From: Streptosporangiaceae bacterium
Lineage (GTDB): Bacteria > Actinomycetota > Actinomycetes > Streptosporangiales > Streptosporangiaceae
Reading direction: 5' to 3'
Length of the DNA: 8,645 nt
NCBI GenBank assembly: GCA_030052355.1
Contig: JASIGS010000074.1
Location: 1 to 8,645, forward strand
Below are positions 7,431 through 8,645 of this stretch, piece by piece; the first letter of the stretch is position 1, and the number at the start of each line of letters is the position of its first letter. A program made the position numbers and the translations under genes. Under the pieces are notes generated by a model. The model was not told the DNA's origin, did not search any database, and worked only from the letters and a program-made list of their open reading frames with translations.

Positions 7431-8645
7431 CTAGTTGCCGCCGCCTCCGTTGCCGTTGCCGCCTCCGTTGCCGAAGCCGCCGTGATGGGGCCCGTGGCCG
7501 AACCCGGAAAACTGGGCTGCGGCCGTCACGACGACCGTGGAGCCAGCGGTCACCCGGCCGTCGGGCTGGATCGACAGCACGGTTCCCGGCTGCTGGTTGA
7601 ACGAGACCTGCGATGTCACGCTGACCTTCAGGCCGAGGTCGCGCAGCTGCTGGGCTACCGCGTTAACTGGCTGGCCGAGCAGCGAACTGCTCACCTCGAC
7701 GGTGGCGGGTTTCGGCGCGGCGGCGACTTTTGGCTTGGACGCGTGGTGCTGCGCCACGGGGGCGGCCGACCCGGCGGCGAGCAGCCAGCCGCCAAGCCCG
7801 ATGATGACCGCCACGACCGCAGCCGCGGCTAGCAGCAGCGGCCGCCGTGCCGCGAACTCGCGCAGCCGGTGACCGCGCGAGCTCTGCTGCTGCTCCTCCT
7901 GCGGCGCGAAGTCGGTCAGCATGGCCGTCGGCAAGTCGTCATGGGTGGCCGGCTCCATCGTCCAGTGCCGGGTCGCGGCGTGGCGGGGCGCCGTCACTGC
8001 CGAACCAGCCGGTGCACCCTCCAGTTCGCTGCGCAGCCGTCTGGCGTACGCCGCGACCTGGCGCGCGCTGGCCGGACGGCGCGCGGGGTCCTTTGCCGTC
8101 AGGGCCGCAACGAGCGCCGCGACCCCGCGCGGGACCGTCGCGGGCAGCGGCGGCAGCGGCAGCCGCTGGTGCGCGAGCGCGATCTCGATCGAAGTGCCGG
8201 TGTACGGCATGGTCCCGGCGAGGCATTCCCAGGCCACGATGCCCAGCGAGTACAGGTCGCTGGCCGGCCCGGCCGACGCACCCGCGACGCGCTCCGGTGC
8301 GATGTAGGCGGGCGTGCCGATGATTGTCCCGGTGCGGGTCAGCGGAGCCGATCCCGCCGCGTACGCGATGCCGAAATCGGTGATCTTCACCGTCTCGCCG
8401 GGGCCGATCAGCAGGTTGCCCGGCTTGATGTCGCGGTGCACCAGGCCTACCGCGTGCGCCGCGGCGAGGCCGTCGGCTGCCTGCGCGACGATGCCGAGTA
8501 CCCGGGTTGGCTCCAGCGGCCCGGCCGTCAGCAGTCGCGTCAGGGGCGGACCGTCGACAAACTCCATCACCAGGAACGGCGGCTGTCCGGAACCGCCCTC
8601 CTGGTAGTCGTAGACCTGCGCGATCGCCGGGTGCGTCACGGCGGC
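7431..8645 (-). CDS. Membrane Ser/Thr protein kinase with one PASTA domain (5' partial)
   Basis: The 404 visible residues are the C-terminal part of a Hanks-type (PknB-like) kinase. The glycine loop and the ATP-binding Lys lie beyond the right edge, so intactness of the N-lobe cannot be judged. Visible are the hinge (FLVMEFVDG), catalytic loop HRDIKPGN (from fragment residue 70), DFG (90-92), a Thr-rich activation loop, APE (116-118) and DLYSLGIVAWE, all fitting an active kinase. A linker of about 60 residues is followed by one transmembrane helix (about 269-292; 7770-7841). An extracellular Ala/Pro/Lys spacer and a single PASTA domain (about 314-378) follow, with the usual VEVSSSLLGQPVNAVAQQL, LGLKVS and QPDGRVTAGSTVVVT segments. 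PASTA domains generally sense peptidoglycan fragments or lipid II. The protein ends in a 26-residue Gly/Asn/His/Phe-rich tail. PknB proper carries several PASTA units, so this is probably a different paralogue. It converges on the clpC-type gene. Confidence 0.9.
   Translation of the reverse strand, partial: AAVTHPAIAQVYDYQEGGSGQPPFLVMEFVDGPPLTRLLTAGPLEPTRVLGIVAQAADGLAAAHAVGLVHRDIKPGNLLIGPGETVKITDFGIAYAAGSAPLTRTGTIIGTPAYIAPERVAGASAGPASDLYSLGIVAWECLAGTMPYTGTSIEIALAHQRLPLPPLPATVPRGVAALVAALTAKDPARRPASARQVAAYARRLRSELEGAPAGSAVTAPRHAATRHWTMEPATHDDLPTAMLTDFAPQEEQQQSSRGHRLREFAARRPLLLAAAAVVAVIIGLGGWLLAAGSAAPVAQHHASKPKVAAAPKPATVEVSSSLLGQPVNAVAQQLRDLGLKVSVTSQVSFNQQPGTVLSIQPDGRVTAGSTVVVTAAAQFSGFGHGPHHGGFGNGGGNGNGGGGN

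Overview
The window comes from a very GC-rich bacterial chromosome. GC-ending codons, GTG starts, tightly overlapping stop/start codons, a ClpC-type unfoldase with a UVR motif and a membrane PASTA-type Ser/Thr kinase all point to an actinomycete of the Streptomyces/Streptosporangium kind. No species can be named from sequence alone. No rRNA, tRNA, CRISPR array or insertion sequence was seen.

Layout, left to right. (1) 1-751: the right-hand edge of a phage-derived segment. It holds the C-terminal part of a GH25/DUF1906-like lysin or tail protein, overlapping by ATGA with a 76-residue holin-like membrane protein. (2) 916-1203: a compact DUF1905 protein that may be translated from a leaderless mRNA. 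(3) 1293-3910: a two-gene operon. An AMP-forming acyl-CoA synthetase of the AAE3/Pcs60/FadD7 (oxalate-CoA ligase) type overlaps by GTGA with a PanE/ApbA-family reductase. Together they could turn oxalate into oxalyl-CoA and then glyoxylate. This is the most interesting reading of the window, and it is an inference. (4) 4065-4526: a small secreted protein with four cysteines in its mature part, of unknown function, followed by a strong hairpin. (5) 4787-7330: a complete ClpC-type AAA+ unfoldase with an unusual Gly-rich N-terminal extension and a ClpP-docking LGF loop. (6) 7431-8645, minus strand: the 3' part of a membrane Ser/Thr kinase with one PASTA domain and a Gly/Asn/His-rich tail. The N-lobe lies beyond the window.

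The convergent clpC and kinase genes are separated by 100 bp that are almost filled by a 22-bp inverted repeat with one mismatch. It probably acts as a bidirectional terminator, and its loop carries extra complementary segments that allow alternative folds. Apart from the acyl-CoA synthetase/PanE pair and the phage pair, neighbouring genes look like separate transcription units, each with its own intergenic hairpin or ribosome binding site.
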